From Nitrososphaerales archaeon (GTDB lineage: Archaea > Thermoproteota > Nitrososphaeria > Nitrososphaerales > Nitrososphaeraceae): a DNA stretch of 44,776 bases. The translations under genes were made by a program, and so were the position numbers. The stretch spans positions 1 to 44,776 of the forward strand of contig JANWKP010000153.1 in assembly GCA_025451315.1 (NCBI GenBank). Reading direction: 5' to 3'. Shown here one piece after another: positions 9,747 through 19,315 of the stretch (position 1 is the first letter of the stretch; each line of letters starts with the position of its first letter). The notes beneath the pieces are model-generated. The model was not told where the DNA came from, made no database searches, and saw nothing but the letters and a program-made list of their open reading frames with translations.

Positions 9747-9931
9747 GGTAATCTTTTAAACGTCATGGTTTCCTTTAATTAAAGGTTCTGAATATTTCAA
9801 TATTAAAATTGTATGCCTATTAAATGTTTTTTACACAAATTATTCTAAATTATAAAAATATTCCACATTTTAAGTTTTATTTTCTTACAATCAATAAGTT
9901 TAAAATATAGTTGATGTCTTGATAAAATATT

Positions 9932-10195
9932 ATGACAATGCCAAAAGGTTTCGGATCAAATGTAAGTCAAAATGGAAAAAGAAATTTTAATGAGTGGTGG
10001 AATACTGTACCTGCAGATTTAAAGCAGAAAGCTAGAAAAGGAGATGAAAGTAATAAGCCCTTATTGAATCAAGTAAATTATGTTTTGTTACATCTTCATC
10101 TAGCAGGAAAGCATGATGCTAAGCCCTCTCATGATGAATTGAAGGATTGGCTTCATAGTGGCCAAGTCGACGTAATGAGAATGATTAAAAAATAA
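9932..10195 (+). CDS. Hypothetical protein (87 aa)
   Basis: Isolated ORF, MTMPKGFGSNVSQNGKRNFNEWWNTVP..., codon use like neighbours, AT-rich upstream region. Confidence 0.6.
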   Translation: MTMPKGFGSNVSQNGKRNFNEWWNTVPADLKQKARKGDESNKPLLNQVNYVLLHLHLAGKHDAKPSHDELKDWLHSGQVDVMRMIKK

Positions 10196-10413
10196 AAATT
10201 ATACTTTTATCTTTTTTTATTATTTGAAATTTTTTATATTAATAAATATATCTTAAATATATTTTCATTATAACAGTATCAATCGCTTGAAGAAATTATA
10301 TCAATATTAGTCAGCTGAATTACCACCTACTTCTGCATATACAAATTGGGACTCATACAAATCTGATGATTTTTTGAAATAAGAAATATTAAGTATTGAA
10401 ATTTATCATATAA

Positions 10414-11466
10414 TCATTTAAATTCTTCTTGTAATATTTTTTTCTTTTTACTAAGTTCAAAAATTTTATCCGTGTAGGCAAGAGCCTTTTTTCTAGGTTT
10501 CTTGAAAATGAGAGACTGAACAAGAAGATGGTTTTCAGGAATAACCATTCCGGTTTGATCATCAGAATAAGAGATTTTCAGAACATCATCTTGTGTTCTC
10601 ATTACTTCTTCGTGAATATGAATCATGTTGGTATCACCATGAGCAAATCCCATATCAAGAGCCTTTTTTCTTATCTCTGCAGTACCCTTTGCACCGTTTA
10701 AAATTACTACACCAAACTCTTTTGAAAAAATTTCTAAAATTTCATTTTTGGTAGGTGTTTTATCTCTAAATCTAATAGACATTTGATGTAAATGCATCAT
10801 TCGTGAAGGTACCTTATAGGCATCCACAAATAGGTTTATGTCGGGTATGAAATTGTGCACATCATCTTGATGATGAGGATTCTTATCCCATTGTATAGAA
10901 TCCTTTACCTCAGTCAAGTCTTCCAAATCCGCCCATCTTCTAATCAAGGTAACATCATATCGAGTAATTCTATCACCAAAATGGTCAATTAAAGGTTGAA
11001 TCACTCTGCCCATTCCTGATACATTACAACTACCCTGAATTACATAAGACTTGTCCACTACCTTGTCATAATTAACCCTAGAATTGTGAATAATGTCAGC
11101 AACAGAATATTTGCCTTCGCTATCTTCACCACCTTGAAAGATAGCCCTTTTTTTCATAGGCAGATAAAATTTTTGTTTATTATTAAAACCCAACCCTTCC
11201 TTTGAAGCATCTATTACGATATCACTCTTCTTGATAGCTTCCTCTATAAAGCCAGTAAACTCCAATTTATTGTTCTTGAATTCTTGTTCGAGAGATTGTG
11301 GGATAAAAATACGATACCCTTTAAGGATCGCCTCTTTTGCGCGTTCGTCGGCCTTGTACTTTGCTATACCAATCAAATCTACTTGGCTATCTAAATTAAA
11401 TGCAGTAGCTAGCCTTCTACCGATATTTCCATAACCATTAATAAATAACTTGACCATTTCAACCAC
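10414..11466 (-). CDS. gap: Type II (archaeal) glyceraldehyde-3-phosphate dehydrogenase
   Basis: INGYGNIGRRLA, DASKEGLGFNNK, AIFQGGE, QGSCNVSGMGR, LIRRWADLEDL. Confidence 0.93.
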   Translation of the reverse strand: MVEMVKLFINGYGNIGRRLATAFNLDSQVDLIGIAKYKADERAKEAILKGYRIFIPQSLEQEFKNNKLEFTGFIEEAIKKSDIVIDASKEGLGFNNKQKFYLPMKKRAIFQGGEDSEGKYSVADIIHNSRVNYDKVVDKSYVIQGSCNVSGMGRVIQPLIDHFGDRITRYDVTLIRRWADLEDLTEVKDSIQWDKNPHHQDDVHNFIPDINLFVDAYKVPSRMMHLHQMSIRFRDKTPTKNEILEIFSKEFGVVILNGAKGTAEIRKKALDMGFAHGDTNMIHIHEEVMRTQDDVLKISYSDDQTGMVIPENHLLVQSLIFKKPRKKALAYTDKIFELSKKKKILQEEFK

Positions 11467-11575
11467 TAAAATCTTCTTATCTTACTCCATCAAAAGTATA
11501 ATATATTTTTATTTTGAATTTTCAACCCTTTGAAATGTTTAAATGGACTCACATTATTAATAAATTATACTCTGA

Positions 11576-12163
11576 ATGAAGATTTTGATTATCGATAATT
11601 ATGATTCTTTTGTTTATAATATTGCACAAACACTTGGAAAACATAATATTACAACTTTCGTTTACAGAAATGACACTATTACTCTTAATCAAATAAAAAA
11701 GATGGGTATAGATGCTATAATCATATCACCTGGTCCAGGAAATCCAGAAGATAAGAAATATTTTGGAATTTGCAATAATGTTATAAAAATTTTAGGAAAA
11801 GAAATCCCAGTTTTGGGCATATGTTTAGGACATCAAGGAATAGTTTCAGCTTTTGGTGGGAAAATTACCAATGCTGGTACCACCAGGCACGGCAAAACTA
11901 GTAAAATATATTATAAATATGATCCAATATTTGAAGATGTAAAGAATCCTTTTGTTGCTACACGTTATCATTCCCTGATAGCCGATAAAGAAACATTCCC
12001 TAATTGCTTAGAAATAACAGCTAAATCAGTGGATGATAACGAGATCATGGCTATAACTCATAAAAAATACCCAATCAAAGGGGTTCAATTTCATCCAGAA
12101 TCAATATTAACTGGTGAGGGATCTAAGATATTAAACAACTTTATTTCATTTATAAAAAAATGA
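11576..12163 (+). CDS. trpG: Anthranilate/aminodeoxychorismate synthase glutamine amidotransferase
   Basis: IDNYDSFVYNIAQ, ISPGPGNPED, VLGICLGHQGI, GVQFHPESILT. Confidence 0.93.
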   Translation: MKILIIDNYDSFVYNIAQTLGKHNITTFVYRNDTITLNQIKKMGIDAIIISPGPGNPEDKKYFGICNNVIKILGKEIPVLGICLGHQGIVSAFGGKITNAGTTRHGKTSKIYYKYDPIFEDVKNPFVATRYHSLIADKETFPNCLEITAKSVDDNEIMAITHKKYPIKGVQFHPESILTGEGSKILNNFISFIKK

Positions 12164-13236
12164 AAAATATAGAAATTAATGTTAAGGATATATTGAATAA
12201 AATTTCATCAGGAAATAATTTCTCATATAATGAAGCCAAATTGATTTTCGAAAAATTAGTTGAGGGAAAAATTATAGATTCTGATGCTTATTCTATTCTC
12301 AAAAAGATTTCATTGAAAGGAGAGACTGTAGATGAAATTCTTGCAATGATTGAAATTATTAAGTATTTCTCTATTACAATTCATCCAAAGTTCAAAAATA
12401 CTTTATTTGATATTTGCGGTACTGGAGGGTCTAAAATCAAAACATTTAACATTAGTACGGCTGCTGCAATTGTTGCAGCCTCTGCTGGCTGTAATATAGC
12501 AAAACATGGTAATCGTTCGGCTTCTGGAGTTTGCGGAAGCGCAGATTTTTTGGAATATATTGGAATAAACTTGGATAATCCTCCTCATATGGTATCTCGT
12601 AGTATTGAAGAGATAGGCTTAGGTTTTTTGTTTGCTCCGTTATTTCACCCTGTATTAAAAAATGTTGCAAAATTAAGGAAGACAATAGGTATGAGAACAA
12701 TCTTTAATATTGCAGCACCATTATGTAATCCATGTGACAACTTGAGTGGACAAATTATAGGTGTGTATAATTCTGAATTACTAAATAAATTTTCTGAAGT
12801 TACAAAAAAACTAAATAAAAATTATATAATTGTAAATTCAAATGATGGCATCGATGAAATATCTAATACTGGCAAAAACAAATTGGTTTATGTTATCAAA
12901 GGAAACATAAGCAGTATTAACCTAAATCCTATAGATGTTGGAATACCGCTTACATCCTTGAGTAATATTACTATTAAAAATAAGAGAGATTCAATAAAAT
13001 TAACTCTTAAATCTATTTATGGGTTAGCACGCAAAGAAATTGAAGATATCGTTGTCATCAATTCGGCACCTGCATTGGTTCTATCTAAAATCGCCAAAGA
13101 CATTAAAGAAGGTGTTGATATTTCGAGATCTGTAATTAGAGAAGGAAAAGGGAGAAACAAGTTAAGGGATCTAATTGCTTTTTGTGGCAATAAGGATAGA
13201 TTATTGGAAATTGAAAAGAATTTTAATCTAAATTAA
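12160..13236 (+). CDS. trpD: Anthranilate phosphoribosyltransferase
   Basis: FDICGTGGSKIKTFNISTAAAIVAASAGCNIAKHGNRSASGVCGSADFLEYIGI; 4-nt overlap with trpG. Confidence 0.93.
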   Translation: MKNIEINVKDILNKISSGNNFSYNEAKLIFEKLVEGKIIDSDAYSILKKISLKGETVDEILAMIEIIKYFSITIHPKFKNTLFDICGTGGSKIKTFNISTAAAIVAASAGCNIAKHGNRSASGVCGSADFLEYIGINLDNPPHMVSRSIEEIGLGFLFAPLFHPVLKNVAKLRKTIGMRTIFNIAAPLCNPCDNLSGQIIGVYNSELLNKFSEVTKKLNKNYIIVNSNDGIDEISNTGKNKLVYVIKGNISSINLNPIDVGIPLTSLSNITIKNKRDSIKLTLKSIYGLARKEIEDIVVINSAPALVLSKIAKDIKEGVDISRSVIREGKGRNKLRDLIAFCGNKDRLLEIEKNFNLN

Positions 13237-13562
13237 ACATAGATAATAGGTAATACAAATGCAGATTAAATATCATGTTAATATTCATCCAAAAAAAAAT
13301 GTGTGTTATTTATAAATGACAGAAACCCAATCTGAATATTAAATAATTTTTTTCAGATAATCAAATTACTTGTAGAATGAGACTTTTAAAAATGATTATA
13401 ATAACTTCATACAAGAAAAGCTAATACATTATGTAATTTTCTTTCTCAATATAATAGAATAAAAATATAGTTTACAATTTTTAAATCTAAAAACATAAAA
13501 TCTACTATATACAAATTAAATAGTTTTCTCTGGCTCAAATCTGAAATAATGCAAATGCTTAT

Positions 13563-13952
13563 ATGAGTTCAGAAAAATATGATACGACATTGAGCTTCCA
13601 ATTCACAATATTAGAAGATAAGTTAAACTATATGTTAAATAGAAGGGAATTAAAAATATTTTTCAAGAGTGCAGCAGGAAAAATTAGTAAAATTGAGTTA
13701 GTAAAGATGATATCAAAAAATTTTAATGAGGATGAAAAAAAAATTTTTCCTATTTCATTAGCGGGTGAAAAAGGAAAAATTGATGTTACTGCTACTCTTT
13801 TTATCTACGAAAATGATGAAATAGCAAAAAATCATCTTCCAAAGTATCGACTATTGAGAAAATTATCAAAAGAAGACAGAAAGAAACTAATTGATGATGA
13901 AAAAGCAGCAAAATTGAAAGCCAAGCAAGCTGCTAAGGCAGATTCTAAATAA
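13563..13952 (+). CDS. rps24e: 30S ribosomal protein S24e
   Basis: DKLNYMLNRRELKIFFKSAAGKISKIELVKMISKNF...ATLFIYENDEIAKNHLPKYRLLRK; adjacent to S27ae. Confidence 0.85.
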   Translation: MSSEKYDTTLSFQFTILEDKLNYMLNRRELKIFFKSAAGKISKIELVKMISKNFNEDEKKIFPISLAGEKGKIDVTATLFIYENDEIAKNHLPKYRLLRKLSKEDRKKLIDDEKAAKLKAKQAAKADSK

Positions 13953-13966
13953 TAGTGGTGAACTGA

Positions 13967-14149
13967 ATGGTAGATAAAAAAAACAATAAAGAATCTCAAG
14001 TTTATAAATTCTATAAATTAGATGGTAATTCTATCGAATGTCTCAAGAGGGATTGTCCTAGGTGTGGAAAGGGAGTATTCATGGCTGCACATAAAGACAG
14101 ACTAACTTGTGGTAAATGTGGATTTACTGAATTTAACAAAAAAAAATAA
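13967..14149 (+). CDS. rps27ae: 30S ribosomal protein S27ae
   Basis: [41 protein letters not shown] zinc ribbon. Confidence 0.92.
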   Translation: MVDKKNNKESQVYKFYKLDGNSIECLKRDCPRCGKGVFMAAHKDRLTCGKCGFTEFNKKK

Positions 14150-14819
14150 GCTAAAGATATTTTATGCTTATCTTCTATGTTTAAGGTTTCCTTGAATTGT
14201 TAATTTTTTTCTCATAAGAATTAACAAAAGTAAATTATTCAAGGTCAAGAGAATATCTTATCATCATTTTGATAATTTTTGTAATTATGAAGCGTTCATT
14301 AATCTATGAGTATTTACTTTAGTGATAATATTATCACAAAATTCTTCTGCAAGCTGAATTATCATCTACACAAAAATCTATTAGCATTACAACTAATTGA
14401 ATTGCACCAAGAATCTGCTTCATGTCTTTTTTAAATTTTGGATAAATGGTTCAACCATGTTATCATATACGATTTTCTTAATATTATCCGATAAAAAAAT
14501 AGAGCATGTAAAAATCCCCTCAGTGATATAGTGTAGATGGGTTTTTTATCCATAAGCAATTATACGAGCAATAATTTGAATTACTATATACTGTTTTCCT
14601 TCAAAGATTAAAATTAAATGCGTCTCCTTAATTATAGAGGTATTCTAATACTCTAATTTATAATATGGAACAATGCGAGTAGATTTTATAAAAATTTGGG
14701 AATTTTGTCTTAGAAATTGTTTAAAGTAAAATTATAGAGATATCTATTAGAAATTTTAATATCAAAATTTGTATAGCAAACTTTAGCCGGTGAATGAATC
14801 TATCTTTGTAATAAAAAAA

Positions 14820-15935
14820 TTAAGATATTGAGATGTTCATAATATCGAATTTTAAACATTCACATTGATTAGAAAGTACTGATGAAATATTTGGTTCAAT
14901 GAAATTTCGTCCTTCTATAAATTGCCTCAAGAAAAGACCGCTGTCACATTCTATATTAATGATCAAATGGAAAGGATCGAGCTTTTTGAATCGAATATAA
15001 TAAATTTTTTTATATATTATTTTTGATTTATAACAATACCTGATGATAGAATTATTTAATTTCATTAATTTGGTAAGATGAATTTTATTTATTGGATTTG
15101 ATGCTTTTATAAATATTTTATTTTTAATTCTAAAATTCCTTTTAACATTTTCTATGAAGTCTTTGTTTTCTATAATTTTAAAGGAGATTCCGTTATTAGT
15201 AAAAACTTTATTAATCTTTATTGTCCTATTCCGTGGATTAATAAGCTGAATCATAAATAATCGACCTTTACCTAGAACTTGACTGTTATCATCTTCGCTT
15301 CCATACCAAGTAAAAACTATTCTATCAGATCTAATATAATTTGATAAAGTCTTTTGTATTATTGTTTCAATTGATTGCTTTTTCAATATTTTCTGGTCAT
15401 GAGCATCAAAAGGACAACTCTTTAAATCATTTTTTTCTCTTTGAGCCATAAATTTTTTCTTGGTGTACCTACCAAGCAAAAACAATGATCGAGATAAAAT
15501 CGTAATAGAATATTCATTATTATCAGAAATAAATAGATTAATTTTAATGTCAGGATTTTTAAGATTTAAGTTTTTCTTTGATAGAAATTTAAATTTGTTC
15601 CTAATTTCAAAATTAAAAGAAGTTTTTATATCTTCAATATCTTTTAATTTAAAAAGTGACCTTATATAATCCTCTTTATCAAACATATAATAAGGTAATG
15701 ATGTACCTATAGTAAATGAACGATAACTATATTTTTCTTGAAAATTAATCGTTTCGAATATTTTATGTGCAATTTCATTAATAATGCTGAAAATGCCTTT
15801 GCAAATAAAGCATTCTACATTAGTCATTTTACTGCTATATTTTAAAGTAGGGAAATTCCTTTTCATACATATATAACATAACGGGTATTCAGAATAGAAA
15901 GAGTTTGAATAATTCAGGTATTTTGAGTGACCCAA
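14820..15935 (-). CDS. pus10: tRNA pseudouridine synthase Pus10
   Basis: N-terminal CxxC pairs (CYICMK, CFICKG), FTWYGSEDDNSQVLGKGRLFMIQL, SGLFLRQFIEGRNFIEPNISSVLSNQCECLKFDIMNI; adjacent to SRP54. Confidence 0.85.
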   Translation of the reverse strand: MGHSKYLNYSNSFYSEYPLCYICMKRNFPTLKYSSKMTNVECFICKGIFSIINEIAHKIFETINFQEKYSYRSFTIGTSLPYYMFDKEDYIRSLFKLKDIEDIKTSFNFEIRNKFKFLSKKNLNLKNPDIKINLFISDNNEYSITILSRSLFLLGRYTKKKFMAQREKNDLKSCPFDAHDQKILKKQSIETIIQKTLSNYIRSDRIVFTWYGSEDDNSQVLGKGRLFMIQLINPRNRTIKINKVFTNNGISFKIIENKDFIENVKRNFRIKNKIFIKASNPINKIHLTKLMKLNNSIIRYCYKSKIIYKKIYYIRFKKLDPFHLIINIECDSGLFLRQFIEGRNFIEPNISSVLSNQCECLKFDIMNISIS

Positions 15936-15938
15936 GAT

Positions 15939-17306
15939 TTAACCAAAACCAAATCTTCTCAACATGCCATGCATTTGCCTTCCTTTTGCCTGTTTCATCA
16001 TGGTTTTTGAATTATTATATTGTTTTATCATATCTTTCACCTCGTGTTCTGTTATCCCAGAACCACGAGAGATTCTTTTTCTTCTTGCATCATTGATAAT
16101 ATTAGGATCTTTTTTCTCATCTTTTGTCATTGACTGTATTATAAATCTCCATTTTTCAATTTTTCCTTGTAATACATCTAATTGCTCATCTTTTACCATT
16201 CCAGATAATCCAGGTAAATTTTCTATAACATTTCTAAATCCCATCTTATTAACATTTTCCATTTGAGAATAGAAATCCTCTATAGTCATTTTTCCTCCTA
16301 AGAGTCTCTTAGCCTGAGTTTCATCTGCTTCAATCTCTAGACTCTTCGCCATATCTAAGAGTGCTTTGATGTCACCCATACCAAGCAACCGTCCAACAAA
16401 CCTAGTTGGTGAGAATAATTCTAGATCGTCTATACGCTCTCCAGTACCTATAAAACATATTTTTGCTCCTGTAACTGCTGATGCAGCTAAAGCACCACCA
16501 CCTTTTGCTGTTCCATCTAATTTTGTTATTATTATCCCTCCAATAGGAGCAGCATCATGAAATGCTTTTGCCTGATTATAAGCTTGCTGACCGATTGTTC
16601 CATCTATAACTAAAAGAACTAGATCAGGACTTGTAACCTTATGTATTTCATTCATCTCTTCCAGTAATCCAGATTCTTGCTTATGTCTTCCTGCTGTATC
16701 AATTACTATTACGTCCAAATCTTGAGATTCATAATATTTTAATCCATTGTTTACTATGGAAATAGGATTCTTATTTTCTTCTTCTCCATATACTTCAACT
16801 TTAATTTTTATACTATTCATTTTGAGCTGTGTAAGGGCGCCAGGTCTCCAAGTATCAGCACCTATTATTGATACTTTATACCCATGTCGTGAAAGCCATC
16901 TAGCTATTTTAACGGTACATGTAGTTTTACCACTTCCCTGGATTCCAAACATCAATATTATATTTTTTTTCCCTGGTTGAAAGTTAAAAGAGTCTTCTGG
17001 AAGTGATTGAGCTTTGTCTAAATGAATAATCTGGTTGCCTGTATATCCCAAAAGAGACGAAATTTCATTGTATAAAATTGTAATTATATGATCTTTTTTC
17101 GTTAAGCCTTTTGGTGGCTGTTCGTTTAACGCTCGTTCCTTCAGATTTTTTGTAATAGAAAGAACTTGTCTTACATTAACATCAGATTGTAATAATGATC
17201 TTTGTATATCCTTAGACAGAGAATCTATAAGTTCTTCGTTAATATCAGATGCCCCAACTATTTTCTTTAAGGCACTCCTTAATCCTGTCCTCAGATTATC
17301 TAACAT
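15939..17306 (-). CDS. srp54: Signal recognition particle 54 kDa protein
   Basis: MFGIQGSGKTTCTVKIARWL, GADTWRPGALTQL, VIDTAGRHKQE, ITKLDGTAKGGGALAA, Met-rich M domain. Confidence 0.97.
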   Translation of the reverse strand: MLDNLRTGLRSALKKIVGASDINEELIDSLSKDIQRSLLQSDVNVRQVLSITKNLKERALNEQPPKGLTKKDHIITILYNEISSLLGYTGNQIIHLDKAQSLPEDSFNFQPGKKNIILMFGIQGSGKTTCTVKIARWLSRHGYKVSIIGADTWRPGALTQLKMNSIKIKVEVYGEEENKNPISIVNNGLKYYESQDLDVIVIDTAGRHKQESGLLEEMNEIHKVTSPDLVLLVIDGTIGQQAYNQAKAFHDAAPIGGIIITKLDGTAKGGGALAASAVTGAKICFIGTGERIDDLELFSPTRFVGRLLGMGDIKALLDMAKSLEIEADETQAKRLLGGKMTIEDFYSQMENVNKMGFRNVIENLPGLSGMVKDEQLDVLQGKIEKWRFIIQSMTKDEKKDPNIINDARRKRISRGSGITEHEVKDMIKQYNNSKTMMKQAKGRQMHGMLRRFGFG

Positions 17307-17999
17307 TTACTTGTCTACTAATATTATTTCGGATATTTTTACTATACCTCTTTGACCATCCCAATGTATTCTAGAGTCTAATATTTCCAATCTTTTTCTG
17401 AAAATGGGACAGTCTAGAACTATTGTTTCTGCTTCGCCACCTTCGAAAGAGATATTGAACTTATATTTCATACTCAACTTAATCAATTCCTGCAAAGTTG
17501 AATGGTTTAATGTGATCCCAAGTAAATTAGAATCTAGACCCATTGAAGATACGCTTATAATTTGAATTACGAAATTATTTCTCAGTAGTTCATTCATATA
17601 ATCATACTGATCAATTTGCCATAATGGAGAAATGAGTTTTAAGTTATATTTTTCACATATTTTGTTAAATTTATTTTTTTGATAATTCGAAGCTATTCCA
17701 CCATGAACAATTCCATCAATTTTATATTCCTTATTTGCTTGATCAATTAGTTCATCTAATTTTTCGCATTCATCATTAATAGATATTGAATTGATTTGTT
17801 TCGTGATAATGGGAATTTGTAATGCTTGAGATTGTAGCTCTGTTGTCCAAATATTTGGAAAATGGAATAAATAGCTTTCATCAGAATGTGGAATTAGAGT
17901 TAAAAGACATTTGACTGTCAATCCCCAACGTTTAGCCAAATATAAGGAATAAGTACTATCCTTTCCTCCTGAAAATAAACATGCTACTCTCAAATACAA
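17307..17999 (-). CDS. dph6: Diphthine--ammonia ligase (Dph6 / ATP-pyrophosphatase DUF71)
   Basis: LFSGGKDSTYSLYLAKRWG, HGGIASNYQKN, GGEAETIVLDCPIF. Confidence 0.9.
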   Translation of the reverse strand: MYLRVACLFSGGKDSTYSLYLAKRWGLTVKCLLTLIPHSDESYLFHFPNIWTTELQSQALQIPIITKQINSISINDECEKLDELIDQANKEYKIDGIVHGGIASNYQKNKFNKICEKYNLKLISPLWQIDQYDYMNELLRNNFVIQIISVSSMGLDSNLLGITLNHSTLQELIKLSMKYKFNISFEGGEAETIVLDCPIFRKRLEILDSRIHWDGQRGIVKISEIILVDK

Positions 18000-18061
18000 A
18001 AATTACAATCAATTACTAGTATTTATTAAAATGCAACTAATTCAAAGGTCAAATCTTTCGC

Positions 18062-18334
18062 TTAAGAACATCTCGATGGTTCTGCGATCTCAGGAAATAG
18101 GATTATTAATTTTTCGTGCTTTTCAAGAAAGTCTAATCCTATTTTAGTCGTTTTATATAGTCCAGTAATTTTTGAATATTCGATAAGACCTGTATTCATA
18201 ACCAAGGATATATATCGAATAACTTGAGAGTGAGATATTGATGCTTTATTCATGATAGTAGTTTGATATTCCCACTTATCTTTTGCACTACGAAGAATCG
18301 ACGCAATTACTTCGATATCTGCCCGTTTTTTCAT
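18062..18334 (-). CDS. Winged-helix DNA-binding protein (90 aa)
   Basis: DIEVIASILRSAKDKWEYQTTIMNKASISHSQVIRYISLVMNTGLIEYSKITGLYKTTKIGLDFLE. Confidence 0.75.
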   Translation of the reverse strand: MKKRADIEVIASILRSAKDKWEYQTTIMNKASISHSQVIRYISLVMNTGLIEYSKITGLYKTTKIGLDFLEKHEKLIILFPEIAEPSRCS

Positions 18335-18463
18335 TTAATTTACGATTTCCCCCATTTCAATTTGTTTTACAACACTTAATTAACTAATAAAAAAACATTT
18401 GACAACTAATCAAGACCTATTTGTTTGAAAATTTATAACAATTTCCTTATCTTCAATAAGTAA

Positions 18464-18532
18464 CACCTCAGTAACTCATAATCTTCTTCATTTACAAAGT
18501 ATCAGACGGCTCTTCCTATACTTCATCGGCGT
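18464..18532 (-). ncRNA. Candidate C/D-box sRNA; D guide complementary to tRNA-Met(CAU) anticodon loop
   Basis: Minus strand: GCC-GATGA (C core)-AGTATAGGAAGAGCCGT-CTGA (D')-TACTTTGTAAA-TGAAGA (C')-AGATTATGAGTTA-CTGA (D)-GG; guide GATTATGAGT is the perfect complement of ACTCATAATC in the tRNA at 27575-27649. Confidence 0.5.
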
Positions 18533-18639
18533 ATGTATAGTTATCATTACTAAATGTTAATAAAAACATTTTGTAATTATCCTAAATCTTTAAAATTAAG
18601 TATACGACATCTCCAGTTTTATTATTCAAGGATTCATCT

Positions 18640-19068
18640 ATCTAATTATTGTACTAAAAGAGTGAAAGGAGCGAACCTTCTATTATTGAAAACTTCCTGC
18701 AGAAAAACTAAAGAATTAAGTTTTGGCCAGCGATAGAAGCTGCCGGAATCTGCAATAAAAGATTGAATCTATTGGAAGATGTAACATGGAGACAGTTAAG
18801 TAAATTTATGAAAGTAAATCATAAGAGGGTAATATTTCACTAAATTCCTAAAGAGGTTTCAATAAGAATTTCCAGTTGAAGGTTCAGTATTTAACTTTCA
18901 ATTGCAATTATGAAAGTCTATAATAATATTCTGGAATTAATGATTCAAGTTGTTATTTTCATATATGGGAATGATTTATCTGGACCTCCTGAAAACTTGG
19001 CATATGAAGAAGCAACTAAAGATTTGATCTTGTTTCTAAATCTTAAAGAAATAATCAAACTAAATTAG
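18640..19068 (+). pseudogene. Possible decayed protein-coding gene
   Basis: One frame reads protein-like segments interrupted by stops: SEPSIIENFLQKN*RIKFWPAIEAAGICNKRLNLLEDVTWRQLSKFMKVNHKRVIFH*IPKEVSIRISS*...MKVYNNILELMIQVVIFIYGNDLSGPPENLAYEEATKDLILFLNLKEIIKLN*. Confidence 0.35.
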
Positions 19069-19315
19069 GCGAATTTATAATGTTTATCACTTTGACATTT
19101 TACGAATAAATTCAATTTATCTAATTTGATTTAATTTTTAATTTGACAGATGGATACATTGGTGAATTTAACAATTTAGTAGCATTGGTAGTTACTAAAA
19201 TTGGCAAATCCAATTTTATAGTACTAGACACAATAGTGTAGGAATCATAGTAATGTTGTGAAAGACTTGCAAGACAATAAAATTTCATCTAGTTTTTAAT
19301 CCCAAAACTTTTGTA

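Noticed and set aside
10300-10400. Minus-strand peptide frame FKKSSDLYESQFVYAEVGGNSAD* downstream of gap
   Set aside because: No start codon within the short open frame; too short to support as a gene
12403-12700. Minus-strand ORFs of 61 and 82 aa
   Set aside because: Antisense to trpD
15905-16980. Several plus-strand ORFs (63-100 aa)
   Set aside because: Antisense to SRP54 (and the pus10 start)
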